DNA from: Aquipluma nitroreducens
GTDB lineage: Bacteria > Bacteroidota > Bacteroidia > Bacteroidales > Prolixibacteraceae
Length of the DNA stretch: 64,000 nucleotides
Direction of reading: 5' to 3'
Assembly (NCBI RefSeq): GCF_009689585.1
Contig: NZ_AP018694.1
Span: 62,001-126,000, forward strand
Both the position numbers and the translations under genes were made by a program. The first letter of the stretch is position 1. The number at the start of each line of letters is the position of its first letter. The notes below the pieces were generated by a model that was given only the letters and a program-made list of their open reading frames with translations, ran no database searches and was not told the DNA's origin. Shown here in pieces: positions 45,017-53,739 of this stretch.

Positions 45017-47860
45017 CTACCTTCTACAAATCTTATTATACGGGCAATAGCTGCATTTCTGCGAATCTTTGGTTTGTTCGTAACTAACTCCAACAGTGAA
45101 CATTTCTGAAAGTACTTCAGCAAAAACAGTACGGAACTCAGCACCAACACGCTGAAAAATCAGCTTCTCTCCCTGAAAAATGACATTAGGAACAAATTCT
45201 TCCTGAAAAAGATCATCTAATTTATAAATAATCGGATAGATTGGTTCTTCAATTCCTGAACGTTCTAAAATATCCGAATAAATCAGGGTCTGAAATATTT
45301 CTTTCCGGCGGTCATAATAATTGCGGTCGACCAATTGCGACCACTCTTTAAAATCGAGCTTTAAATTTCGTCCGGTTTTGTAATCGATAATCCTCAAACC
45401 ATCAGCGGTTCGGTCAATCCGGTCTACTACCCCACCCACACGAATCTGAATCGTATTGGCTCCTGAAATAACCTCATATTCTGTTGAGTATTCCTTTTCG
45501 AGGCTAACAATGTCGAAAGGAGCAAACTGAATGTCATTGGCCAACAACTGAAGAATGTAGTCGCGGATGTGCGAAGCGATTAAAATGCTCTGTCCGCTTA
45601 ATTTAATGCGCGACGAATCTTCCGGTTTCATCTGGAAATACTGCACAGCAACCGACTGCAAAACAACCTCTTCAATTTTTCGCTTGTCGGCATATAGCAT
45701 TTGTAAAGCGCCAGCATCCACCGTTTTATTTTCGAACGGACGGTACAACAACTCAATGGCGTAATGAAATAAATTGCCAAACAAAACAGCATCGATCTCT
45801 TCCTTCAGCTCGTCCTTTTCCTTGATTCCGGCGATATATTTAAAGTAAAACTTCAGCCGACATTCGAGCCAGGTATTGATAGCACTCGGACTCAGATTCC
45901 GCTCCGAATACATGTCGGTCAATTTCTGAATATGTGCTTCATTAGCCTCCACCCGAATAGCTTCATTGTTTGTGCCTTTGAAGTTGAAACTCAGGTTCAG
46001 TTCTTCGATCTGAAATTCAGAATCGTAAATGAGCTGGTACAAAAACCTGCTTTTTTCTGACGACGAAATGCCTTCGGTAATTGAATTGTAAACGATCACT
46101 GTATTTTCGGTTCGTTGAATCAACCGGTAGAAATAGTAGGCATACATCGCATCGCGGTCCTCGTAGGTAGGCATCCCAAAACCTTTCCGAAGGTGGTACG
46201 GAACAAACGAATGGCCAGCAGCAATCCGAGGCAAAAAACCTTCGTTGGCCGAAAACAACACCAGATTTTCAAAATCGAGGCAGCGCGTTTCGAGCAAACC
46301 CATGACTTGCAAGCCGGTTAGCGGTTCTCCTTCAAACGGAATGGAAATTCGCCGCAAACTCTGATCAAGCAACCGATAGACTATTTTAACCGGAAAATCA
46401 GGAACATTCAATCCGAGCAAAGTATCTTTCAAACGCTGAATGGCCAGGTAGGCCTGATAAAGATATTCCGATTCGAGCCTTAACTTTTCATTTTCAGCCT
46501 GATCGAATTTGGGTGCAAGCTCTTTCAGCACATCCAGAAAATAGTCCAGAATTTGCGTCCAATTTTCGGGATACGAAAATATTTTCTCGACAAACGGGCT
46601 GAAATTAAGTTCCGAAGCTTCGATGTAAACCTTGTTCTTTTTATGGATTCCGGAGACAAAAAGTTTGATTTCGGGATTGACAACAAACTGGTGATTTAAA
46701 AGCGCAATGACCGGTTTGTAGTAAAACACCGGCGACTTCTGCGATTTCCGTATATTTTTCTGAAGGCTGATCAATTGCGAAATAAACCCGTACACAGGCG
46801 TATTGGTAAACGGATAGCCCATGGTAATGTTGATGTCGGCGAAACTTGTTCCGACTGAGGAAATCACCGGGATCAGCAGGTTTTCATCAGCCAAAACAAA
46901 GGCCGTATTGTCGAAACGCTTGCTGAGCTTGAAACTATCTAAAACCTGTGGCAGGTTAATCGCCTGCGCCTGGGTGATGTTTCCTGGAACCGACACCAGC
47001 GTAATCTTTCGCTCACTGGTTTTCACCTGATTTTCAGGAACAAAATTTTTCGGCGCTGGAAACTGGACGAGGTTTGTTCGCAAGAACCGACCGGCTTCAT
47101 TTTCGGCGTCTTTCAGGTAAAATTCATCGTAATCCCAAAAGAACATCGCACGTTTCTGATTCTCTAACTTCTTAAAAATCGCCTTCTCGCAATTATTCAG
47201 GGCATTAAATCCAATGAAAATGTATTTACCGGCACTCAGTGTTTCAGGCAAATCTTCGGTCAATCCTTCAGCAACTTCGCGGTAAATCATTCCTGAATAA
47301 GCAATGTCATTCTGTTTCAAAGCCTTTCTGAATCGGTGATAGATTTCGGCTAGCTTAATCCAGATGCCGATAAATTTATCTTTATTGAACGAATTGGGTA
47401 CCTTTTCCAGATTGCCCCAAAACTCTTCAATTGCCCGTTTCTGTTCATCAGTCAGATAGTCAAACTGATTTTCGAGCTCTTTCAGGTCGGCAATATTGCG
47501 GAACAAATCGTCTGCATTCAACAAATATTTGTCAATGTCGTCGAAATCGGCCAACAAAATTTCGCCCCAAAAGAAAAATTCATCCAACGGCTCCTGATGT
47601 CCGGTTACTTTGCTGTAAACCTCCTGAAGTTTTAAAACCAGCAAAACCTGATCGGCTTGCTGCAAGCCGGTTAGCGACGAAATAAGTTCGTTAATGGTGA
47701 TTATTTCAGGTGAAAGAATTGGCTTTTCAACCAGTTCGTTGAGGTAAGCAGTAAAAAATACGCCTGCTCTCCTACCCGGAAAAACAAGGCAATATTCGCT
47801 TAATTCTGAACGGTAATTGGTATATAAATAGTTAGCAACCTGCTTTAAGAATGGGTTCAT
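45017..47860 (-). CDS. PD-(D/E)XK nuclease, AddB-like with Fe-S cysteines
   Basis: A 947-residue protein resembling the AddB subunit of AddAB recombination nucleases. The N-terminal half is an inactivated helicase-like region (CLVFPGRRAGVFF in place of Walker A). The C-terminal part (about 680-947) is a RecB-type nuclease: LFGNLFHYAIELLYR, then VGGVVDRIDRTADGLRIIDYKTGRN with the catalytic D..DYK. A Cys in TWLECRLKFYFKY pairs with three Cys in KCSYCPYNKICRR, the usual four ligands of the AddB/Cas4-type Fe-S cluster. It processes double-strand DNA ends with AddA; no addA is nearby. Confidence 0.85.
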   Translation of the reverse strand: MNPFLKQVANYLYTNYRSELSEYCLVFPGRRAGVFFTAYLNELVEKPILSPEIITINELISSLTGLQQADQVLLVLKLQEVYSKVTGHQEPLDEFFFWGEILLADFDDIDKYLLNADDLFRNIADLKELENQFDYLTDEQKRAIEEFWGNLEKVPNSFNKDKFIGIWIKLAEIYHRFRKALKQNDIAYSGMIYREVAEGLTEDLPETLSAGKYIFIGFNALNNCEKAIFKKLENQKRAMFFWDYDEFYLKDAENEAGRFLRTNLVQFPAPKNFVPENQVKTSERKITLVSVPGNITQAQAINLPQVLDSFKLSKRFDNTAFVLADENLLIPVISSVGTSFADINITMGYPFTNTPVYGFISQLISLQKNIRKSQKSPVFYYKPVIALLNHQFVVNPEIKLFVSGIHKKNKVYIEASELNFSPFVEKIFSYPENWTQILDYFLDVLKELAPKFDQAENEKLRLESEYLYQAYLAIQRLKDTLLGLNVPDFPVKIVYRLLDQSLRRISIPFEGEPLTGLQVMGLLETRCLDFENLVLFSANEGFLPRIAAGHSFVPYHLRKGFGMPTYEDRDAMYAYYFYRLIQRTENTVIVYNSITEGISSSEKSRFLYQLIYDSEFQIEELNLSFNFKGTNNEAIRVEANEAHIQKLTDMYSERNLSPSAINTWLECRLKFYFKYIAGIKEKDELKEEIDAVLFGNLFHYAIELLYRPFENKTVDAGALQMLYADKRKIEEVVLQSVAVQYFQMKPEDSSRIKLSGQSILIASHIRDYILQLLANDIQFAPFDIVSLEKEYSTEYEVISGANTIQIRVGGVVDRIDRTADGLRIIDYKTGRNLKLDFKEWSQLVDRNYYDRRKEIFQTLIYSDILERSGIEEPIYPIIYKLDDLFQEEFVPNVIFQGEKLIFQRVGAEFRTVFAEVLSEMFTVGVSYEQTKDSQKCSYCPYNKICRR

Positions 47861-48026
47861 TAGAAATATGATCTTTGATTCAATTGATAGCCTTCGTCGA
47901 ATTATCAGGCTTAAAGGTAAAATTAAATATCTTCCAAATTGTTAAAGAAATCGAATCACATTATTAAACTAAATATTTTTATGAGTTAAAATTGCTTGCG
48001 ACAATACCTAAATCTCAAATACAGAT

Positions 48027-48729
48027 AGCCCGAAGGGCTTCTATGACAATAGAAAAACCAAATCAGGGGAAATAATTGCCCGTAGGGCATTAACAATTGA
48101 GATTCCTTAAAGCTACTCAAAATCATATTTTTAGCACGACCAAAAAATTGTACTTTTACTTATCGATTAAATCCATTAACACCATATTTCATGGCAAACA
48201 CTTATACACAATTGTATATACATTATGTATTTGCGGTACAAAATCGGCTATCATTAATCAATGATAACTGGCAAAGCGACCTTTACAAGTATATGAATGG
48301 AATCATAGAACAACAGGGGCATAAACCATTTGTGATTAATGGCATGCCTGATCATGTACATGTTCTTGTGAGCATGAGTCCAAAACAAGCACCTTCAGAT
48401 TTGATGTTTCATATTAAAAGAAGTTCTTCATTGTGGATTAACAAGCATAAGTTTGTAGCTGGTATATTCTCATGGCAGGAGGGTTTTGGAGCATTCACCT
48501 ATGGGAAATCGCAGTTGCCCAATATATCCAGATATATAGACAACCAGCAAAAACATCATCAGAAACACACCTTTTATGAAGAATATTTAGATTTTTTGAA
48601 AGCTTTTGAAATCAAATATGATGAACGTTATATCTTTAAACCAATTGATTAATTCTTTTGTTAATTCCCTACGGGAAAACATCTTTATTAGCTAATTTAA
48701 TTTCTATTGTCATAAATCTCCTACGGAGA
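48027..48729 (+). mobile_element. REP-associated transposase unit with two nested pairs of hairpins
   Basis: Four short hairpins flank the Y1 transposase symmetrically. The outer pair is AGCCC-GAA-GGGCT (48027-48039) and TCTCC-TAC-GGAGA (48717-48729); each has the same 14-nt flank on the gene side, TATGACAATAGAAA at 48042-48055 and its reverse complement at 48701-48714. The inner pair is TGCCC-GTA-GGGCA (48077-48089) and TTCCC-TAC-GGGAA (48665-48677), each beside ATTAACA. Stem sequences differ but pairing is kept. Confidence 0.8.
48191..48652 (+). CDS. Y1 (IS200-like) transposase, RAYT type
   Basis: A 153-residue HUH endonuclease. The metal-binding HUH motif is in NGMPDHVHVLVSM (about residue 57). 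The presumed catalytic Tyr is in NISRYIDNQQKHHQKHTF (about residue 117), and SWQEGFGAFTYGKSQ is typical of TnpA_REP relatives. There is no TnpB partner. Flanking hairpins at fixed places on both sides indicate a REP-associated tyrosine transposase, which nicks single-stranded hairpin DNA. It is intact; TACTTTTA at about 48150 could be its -7 element. Confidence 0.9.
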   Translation: MANTYTQLYIHYVFAVQNRLSLINDNWQSDLYKYMNGIIEQQGHKPFVINGMPDHVHVLVSMSPKQAPSDLMFHIKRSSSLWINKHKFVAGIFSWQEGFGAFTYGKSQLPNISRYIDNQQKHHQKHTFYEEYLDFLKAFEIKYDERYIFKPID

Positions 48730-48777
48730 ATTAAATTCCATCAACACACTATATATTAGACATTTAAAATTTAATTC

Positions 48778-50469
48778 ATGAAAAAACTCGTTTTAGGAAT
48801 AATAGTTATTTGCTTCTTTAATAATTTAATTTTTGCACAAGACCGCATCACAGGGCAAACTTTCGCGACCCGTTCGGAAGTGATTGCCCAACACGGCATG
48901 GCCTGCACCAGTCAACCACTGGCCACACAGGCGGCACTTGATATTCTGAAAGCTGGTGGAAATGCCATTGACGCAGCCATTGCAGCAAATGCTGTTTTGG
49001 GATTGGTTGAGCCTACTGGCAACGGCATTGGCGGCGATTTGTTCGCCATTGTATGGGATGCCAAAACTCAGAAACTATACGGACTTAATGCCAGTGGACG
49101 GTCGCCATACGACCTGAACCTTCAGTATTTTATTGATCGTGGAATTAAAAAAGTGCCGTCACATGGTCCACTTTCTGTTTCGGTGCCGGGATGTGTTGAT
49201 GGATGGTTCGAACTAAACAAAAAATTCGGAAAACTCCCGATGTCCGAAATCCTGAAACCAGCGATTAATTATGCCCGCGAAGGATTTCCGTTAACTGAAG
49301 TAATTGCCTATTACTGGAAATCGAACTCCAAACTTCTGGAAAACTACACTGGCTTTAAGGAGATTTATATGCCCGGAGGAAAAGCTCCGGCAAAAGGCGA
49401 AATTTTTAAAAACCCATATCTGGCAGCTACTCTGCAAAAAATTGCTGATGGCGGACGGGATACTTTTTACAAAGGTGAAATCGCTCAAAAAATTGTGGAT
49501 TACGTGAGAAGTGAAGGTGGATTTTTCAGCATGCGCGATTTTGCCGATCACCATTCGGATTGGATTGAACCCGTTTCGACCAATTACCGCGGGTATGATG
49601 TTTGGGAATTGCCACCAAACGGGCAGGGAATTGCGGTTTTGCAAATTCTGAATGTGTTGGAAAAATACGATATTAAATCGATGGGATTTGGCAGCGCCGA
49701 ATACGTCCACACCTTTGTGGAAGCCAAAAAACTGGCCTTTGAAGATCGGGCTAAATTTTATGCCGATCCTGATTTCAATAAACTGCCGATCAAAGGTTTA
49801 ATCTCGAAAGAATATGCCACAGAAAGAAATAAACTCATCAATCCCGACCGCGCTGCAAAGATTCTTCCGGCCGGAAATCCGGAACATGGAAACACCATTT
49901 ACCTGACAACTGCCGATAAGGATGGAAACATGGTTTCGCTCATCCAGAGCAATTACCGTGGAATGGGTTCCGGAATGACTCCCGGAAAACTGGGTTTTGT
50001 ACTTCAGGATCGGGGTGAGATGTTTTCGCTCGATCCCAATCACCTGAATAAATTTGAACCGCACAAACGTCCGTTTCAAACCATTATTCCGGCATTTATT
50101 ACCAAAGATGATAAGCCGTATATCAGTTTTGGACTCATGGGCGGATCAATGCAACCGCAAGGACATGTTCAGATCATTGTCAATTTAATCGACTTCGGAA
50201 TGAACCTTCAGGAAGCAGGCGATGCGCCACGAATTTGCCATGAAGGATCGAGCGAACCCACCGATGAAAAAATGACGGACGGCGGAATTGTTTACCTCGA
50301 AAGCGGGTTCGATTATGGAACGGTACGCAAATTGTTAGGGAAAGGACATTTGATTCAATATACCAACGGAATTTACGGGGGTTATCAGGCAATCAAATGG
50401 GATGATCAGAATAAGGTTTATTTCGGTGCTTCTGAATCGCGAAAAGACGGACAGGCTGCCGGATATTGA
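48778..50469 (+). CDS. ggt: Gamma-glutamyltransferase
   Basis: A 563-residue exported Ntn-hydrolase precursor. The signal peptide is residues 1-20 (LVLGIIVICFFNNLIFAQ). The large subunit has GGNAIDAAIAANAVLGLVEP and GNGIGGDLFAIVWD. Autocleavage is expected before Thr373 (in HGNTIYLTTADKDGN), the nucleophile of the small subunit, which continues with NYRGMGSGMTPGKLGFVLQDRG and the GGSMQPQGHVQ loop. It hydrolyses or transfers the gamma-glutamyl group of glutathione and related peptides in the periplasm. It is probably a single gene. Confidence 0.95.
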   Translation: MKKLVLGIIVICFFNNLIFAQDRITGQTFATRSEVIAQHGMACTSQPLATQAALDILKAGGNAIDAAIAANAVLGLVEPTGNGIGGDLFAIVWDAKTQKLYGLNASGRSPYDLNLQYFIDRGIKKVPSHGPLSVSVPGCVDGWFELNKKFGKLPMSEILKPAINYAREGFPLTEVIAYYWKSNSKLLENYTGFKEIYMPGGKAPAKGEIFKNPYLAATLQKIADGGRDTFYKGEIAQKIVDYVRSEGGFFSMRDFADHHSDWIEPVSTNYRGYDVWELPPNGQGIAVLQILNVLEKYDIKSMGFGSAEYVHTFVEAKKLAFEDRAKFYADPDFNKLPIKGLISKEYATERNKLINPDRAAKILPAGNPEHGNTIYLTTADKDGNMVSLIQSNYRGMGSGMTPGKLGFVLQDRGEMFSLDPNHLNKFEPHKRPFQTIIPAFITKDDKPYISFGLMGGSMQPQGHVQIIVNLIDFGMNLQEAGDAPRICHEGSSEPTDEKMTDGGIVYLESGFDYGTVRKLLGKGHLIQYTNGIYGGYQAIKWDDQNKVYFGASESRKDGQAAGY

Positions 50470-50560
50470 AGGATTGAATTATTGAAGAACTGAAAGCCAA
50501 TTTGGCAAAAGCAACCAAAACCGCATTTTAAATGTCTTAGTAACAAATAAAATAAGCTAC

Positions 50561-51265
50561 ATGAAAACAAAAATTTTAGCACTATTCATTGCATTGCTTC
50601 CATTGATGGCGATGAGTCAGGAAGTTATCCAGGGCAAAGAAACCCCTTACATCGAAGTGGTTGGAAACGGTGAAATGGAAATCATTCCTGACCAGATTTA
50701 CATTTCGTTTACGCTGAAGGAACGGTTTGAAGGGAAAAAGAAAATCGAAATTGAAGATCAGGAAAAAGAACTCAAGAAACGACTGATGAAACTTGAAATC
50801 GATTTGGCCGATTTACAATTGGCTGATGCAAACTCAGATTTCATCAAAATCAAGCGTAAAAAGAATGACGTAATTGCATCTAAAGACTATATCCTGAAAG
50901 TCACTTCAACTGGTACGCTAGCCAAAGTCTTTGATTTATTGGATGAGATTGATGCGTTCAATGCAGGCATTCAACGGGTTGACCATTCAAAAATTAAAGA
51001 TTTCCGTAAAGAGGTAAAAATGCAGGCGGTTCAGGATGCTAAAGCAAAAGCAGGTTATTTATTGTCAGCTATTGGTGAAACTGTTGGCAAACCACTTTTC
51101 ATTCAGGAACGCGAATCATATGACGAAATTCAACCTATGATGCGAAAAGCTGTGATGATGAATATGGCAATGGATGCAGCCCCAGCAGAAGAAGCCTTAC
51201 CCGAATTATCATTCCAGAAAATAAAACTGAAATACGCTGTGTTTGCACGGTTCGCCATTAAGTAA
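50561..51265 (+). CDS. SIMPL domain protein (periplasmic)
   Basis: A 234-residue protein with a signal peptide (residues 1-19, cut at AMSQ) and a SIMPL/DUF541 domain: YIEVVGNGEMEIIPDQIYISF at the start, YILKVTSTGTLAKVFDLLDEI in the middle, and AVQDAKAKAGYLLSAIGETVGKP near the end. Family members form oligomers in the periplasm and have been tied to oxidative-stress protection, without a defined reaction. It follows ggt by 91 bp on the same strand and ends at a strong convergent terminator. Confidence 0.88.
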   Translation: MKTKILALFIALLPLMAMSQEVIQGKETPYIEVVGNGEMEIIPDQIYISFTLKERFEGKKKIEIEDQEKELKKRLMKLEIDLADLQLADANSDFIKIKRKKNDVIASKDYILKVTSTGTLAKVFDLLDEIDAFNAGIQRVDHSKIKDFRKEVKMQAVQDAKAKAGYLLSAIGETVGKPLFIQERESYDEIQPMMRKAVMMNMAMDAAPAEEALPELSFQKIKLKYAVFARFAIK

Positions 51266-51281
51266 ACAGGGCAAAAGATAA

Positions 51282-51327
51282 AAAGGAAAGGGCAAAAGTA
51301 GAAATTCCACTTTTGCCCTTTTCCTTT
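51282..51327. terminator. Long bidirectional terminator hairpin
   Basis: The arm 51282-51299 pairs with 51309-51327 through 18 base pairs with one bulged base; the core is GGGCAAAAGT/ACTTTTGCCC with a 9-nt loop. It sits between the converging SIMPL and cytochrome c genes, with A-rich and T-rich outer flanks. Confidence 0.85.
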
Positions 51328-51343
51328 ATACTTTGTGTTGAAG

Positions 51344-51826
51344 CTATTTTCCACTTCTGACTTTCTTCACCATTTCAGGTGTTACCGGGTCAAAATTATT
51401 TCCAAAACTCGACCGCACATACGATAGAACATCGGCCAGTTGCTCATCGGTAAGTTGGGCATGCGAAGGCATAAAATTCTTATAAACTTCGCCGTTCACT
51501 TCAATTTTTCCGCTCAGTCCTTTCATCATAATGGCGATCAACTCTTTCGAATCGTTACCAACCCAACTTCCAGGAGTCAATGGCGGATGCATACCCGGAA
51601 CACCCGATCCGTCGGCCTGATGACAACTTAAACAATATTGAGCATAGACCGCTTTTCCCGGATGTTCCTTTTCGCCAGAAGCCGTTGGCAAACTTTTACT
51701 GATTTCAGTGGCTAGATTTTCAGCACTAACCGGAGCTACTTTTTTGTTTTCAGAAGCATTTTGACAGGAAGCAAACCACACGCTTATCAAAACACAATAA
51801 ATCAGACGTTTATATATTTTACTCAT
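51344..51826 (-). CDS. Lipoprotein cytochrome c (class I)
   Basis: A 160-residue protein with a signal sequence ending in a lipobox-like FASC (Cys21), a Lys/Ser-rich linker, then a single class I cytochrome c domain: YAQYCLSCHQADGSGVPGMHPPL with the CxxCH haem site, and the axial Met in YKNFMPSHAQLTDEQLADVLSYVRSSFGN. It would sit in an envelope membrane facing the periplasm and carry electrons. It is 50 bp downstream of the sugar-dehydrogenase-like gene on the same strand, so it is the likely electron acceptor for that enzyme. Confidence 0.92.
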   Translation of the reverse strand: MSKIYKRLIYCVLISVWFASCQNASENKKVAPVSAENLATEISKSLPTASGEKEHPGKAVYAQYCLSCHQADGSGVPGMHPPLTPGSWVGNDSKELIAIMMKGLSGKIEVNGEVYKNFMPSHAQLTDEQLADVLSYVRSSFGNNFDPVTPEMVKKVRSGK

Positions 51827-51876
51827 TGAATTTGGTTAAAATTTCAAGTTCAAGATAGCGGAAATATTTCAATAAG

Positions 51877-53148
51877 CTATTTCCCATTGTAAAAAATCCG
51901 GTAAATCCGGCCTTTCGAATCGTCCGAAACATACAATGAACCGTCAGGCCCTTGTGCCAATCCACATGGCCGATGTTGAGCATCTCCCGGACTTTTCACG
52001 ACCTCAACTCCTGCAAATCCGCTGGCAAACACTTCCCATTTGCCCGATGGCAACGTGCCTTTAAATGGTACAAATACGACATAATAACCTTCCTGTGGTA
52101 AAGGTGCACGATTCCACGATCCGTGAAAAGCAATGAAAGCCCCGTTTTTATATTTTTCAGGAAACATATTTCCGGTGTAAAACAACACATCGTTTGGAGC
52201 CATATGAGCTGGAAAAGCCATTATCGGATCGTCGGCCTCCGCGCAACGGCCAGCTTTCTGTCCATCGCCACCATATTCCGGGGCAAGTACTTTTTTATTT
52301 TGAGCGCCATCGTAATAGCAATAGGGCCAACCAAAGTTTGAACCATCTTCAACCAGTAAGAATTCCTCGGCCGGAAGTTCAGCGCTTTGCTGATCGTTAT
52401 ACAATTCGGGATAAAACTGTGATAATTGGTCGCGTCCGTGCTGCAAGGCGTAAAGCTTATTTTCCTGATTGTTCCAGTTAATGGCCACCGCGTTGCGTAT
52501 TCCCGTAGCATACCGGTAGCCGTCTTTGGCCTGATCCTGATTGGGCACATCGTCCTTAAACCGCCAGATTCCGCCGTGAAGTTCAAGTATCGGGCAGGGA
52601 TCCATTCCGGGCGAACCTTTAGTCCGATCCTGAGTCTGACAGGCATTTGAAGGTGCTCCAACGGTAACATACATGTTTCCAGCCAGATCAAAGGTAATCG
52701 GTTTTGTTTCGTGTTGATTTTGGTGATCGAACCCTGTGGCTATAATTTCAGGATTACCCGTAGGCACCAATTCTCCCTCAGTAAGTTTATACCTTGCAAT
52801 CAGTGTATCAGCACCAACATACACGTAACCTTTGTGCAATTTTATTCCGGTACCATCGTAAATACCATGATATTTGATAATATCAGCCTTTCCATCGCCG
52901 TTCTCATCGCGAAGGCAAACAATTCCACCGCCATTTTTGGCTTGGCTAAGCGAAACATACACATCGCCATTTTCATTCACATCCAGATGTCGCGCATGTC
53001 CCAAATTATCGGCAAAAACCAATGCTGAAAAGCCTTCGGGAAGTTTTAATTCGGCATTATTTTCTTCAGGAATTGCAGTTTTGTTTGAATTTGACTGGCA
53101 TGCGGTCATAAAAATCAATCCAATTAGCCAATGAATAGTTGTCTTCAT
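51877..53148 (-). CDS. PQQ-type sugar (sorbosone) dehydrogenase-like lipoprotein
   Basis: A 423-residue lipoprotein (lipobox FMTAC, Cys17) with a six-bladed beta-propeller of the soluble glucose/L-sorbosone dehydrogenase family. Visible blades include NLGHARHLDVNENGDVYVSL, ENGDGKADIIKYHGIYDGTGI, DHQNQHETKPITFDLAGNMYVTVG, RYATGIRNAVAINWNNQENKL and IAFHGSWNRAPLPQEGY. The family oxidises sugars or related substrates with PQQ; the substrate here is unknown. The partner cytochrome c is encoded next. No PQQ synthesis genes are in the window. Confidence 0.88.
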   Translation of the reverse strand: MKTTIHWLIGLIFMTACQSNSNKTAIPEENNAELKLPEGFSALVFADNLGHARHLDVNENGDVYVSLSQAKNGGGIVCLRDENGDGKADIIKYHGIYDGTGIKLHKGYVYVGADTLIARYKLTEGELVPTGNPEIIATGFDHQNQHETKPITFDLAGNMYVTVGAPSNACQTQDRTKGSPGMDPCPILELHGGIWRFKDDVPNQDQAKDGYRYATGIRNAVAINWNNQENKLYALQHGRDQLSQFYPELYNDQQSAELPAEEFLLVEDGSNFGWPYCYYDGAQNKKVLAPEYGGDGQKAGRCAEADDPIMAFPAHMAPNDVLFYTGNMFPEKYKNGAFIAFHGSWNRAPLPQEGYYVVFVPFKGTLPSGKWEVFASGFAGVEVVKSPGDAQHRPCGLAQGPDGSLYVSDDSKGRIYRIFYNGK

Positions 53149-53300
53149 CTGTTTTTTAGTATTAGGTATTTGTCAGGCAATCAATAGCTCGTGGTCTATG
53201 TGTAAAACCGGAAACTTAACGTTTTTGTTTACACACAAACTGGAAAAGTTGAGTTTCGGAAAGGTATAAATCTGCTTAAGGCGATTATTATTGCTTCATA

Positions 53301-53333
53301 TTTGGATGAAACTCTTCGTTTGATGTATTTTTG
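53301..53333 (+). promoter_or_regulatory. Consensus Bacteroidota promoter of the DUF486 gene
   Basis: TTTG at 53301-53304 and TATTTTTG at 53326-53333, spaced 21 bp, match the -33/-7 consensus at every defined position. The ATG follows 25 bp later. Confidence 0.65.
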
Positions 53334-53358
53334 AGCCTTGTTTTAACGCAAGAAACCG

Positions 53359-53727
53359 ATGAAAGGATTATATACAATTATTCTGCTGGTAATGTCTAAT
53401 ACGTTTATGACATTGGCCTGGTATGGACACCTTAAATTTGCAGAATTGAAATGGTTTAGCAAATTGGGAATTATAGCCATTATTTTGATTAGCTGGGGAA
53501 TTGCCCTCTTCGAATACATGTTTCAGGTTCCGGCAAACCGCATGGGATACAAAGAAAATGGTGGTCCGTTCTCGTTAATTGAATTGAAAGTAATTCAGGA
53601 AGTAATTACACTACTCGTTTTTACAGCATTTTCAGTCATACTGTTTAAGAACGAAAACTTCAGGTTCAACCACCTGATAGGCTTTGTTTTCCTGATCCTG
53701 GCCGTTTATTTTATTTTCAAAAAGTAG
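53359..53727 (+). CDS. DUF486 (DMT-superfamily) membrane protein
   Basis: A 122-residue protein with four hydrophobic helices of the small-multidrug-resistance-like fold. DUF486 wording is clear: SNTFMTLAWYGHLKF, SWGIALFEYMFQVPANRMGY, FSLIELKVIQEVITLLVF. The transported substrate is not known for the family. It is a single gene with a full consensus promoter, converging on the acyltransferase gene with only a 12-bp gap. Confidence 0.9.
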   Translation: MKGLYTIILLVMSNTFMTLAWYGHLKFAELKWFSKLGIIAIILISWGIALFEYMFQVPANRMGYKENGGPFSLIELKVIQEVITLLVFTAFSVILFKNENFRFNHLIGFVFLILAVYFIFKK

Positions 53728-53739
53728 CCAAAAACGTAG

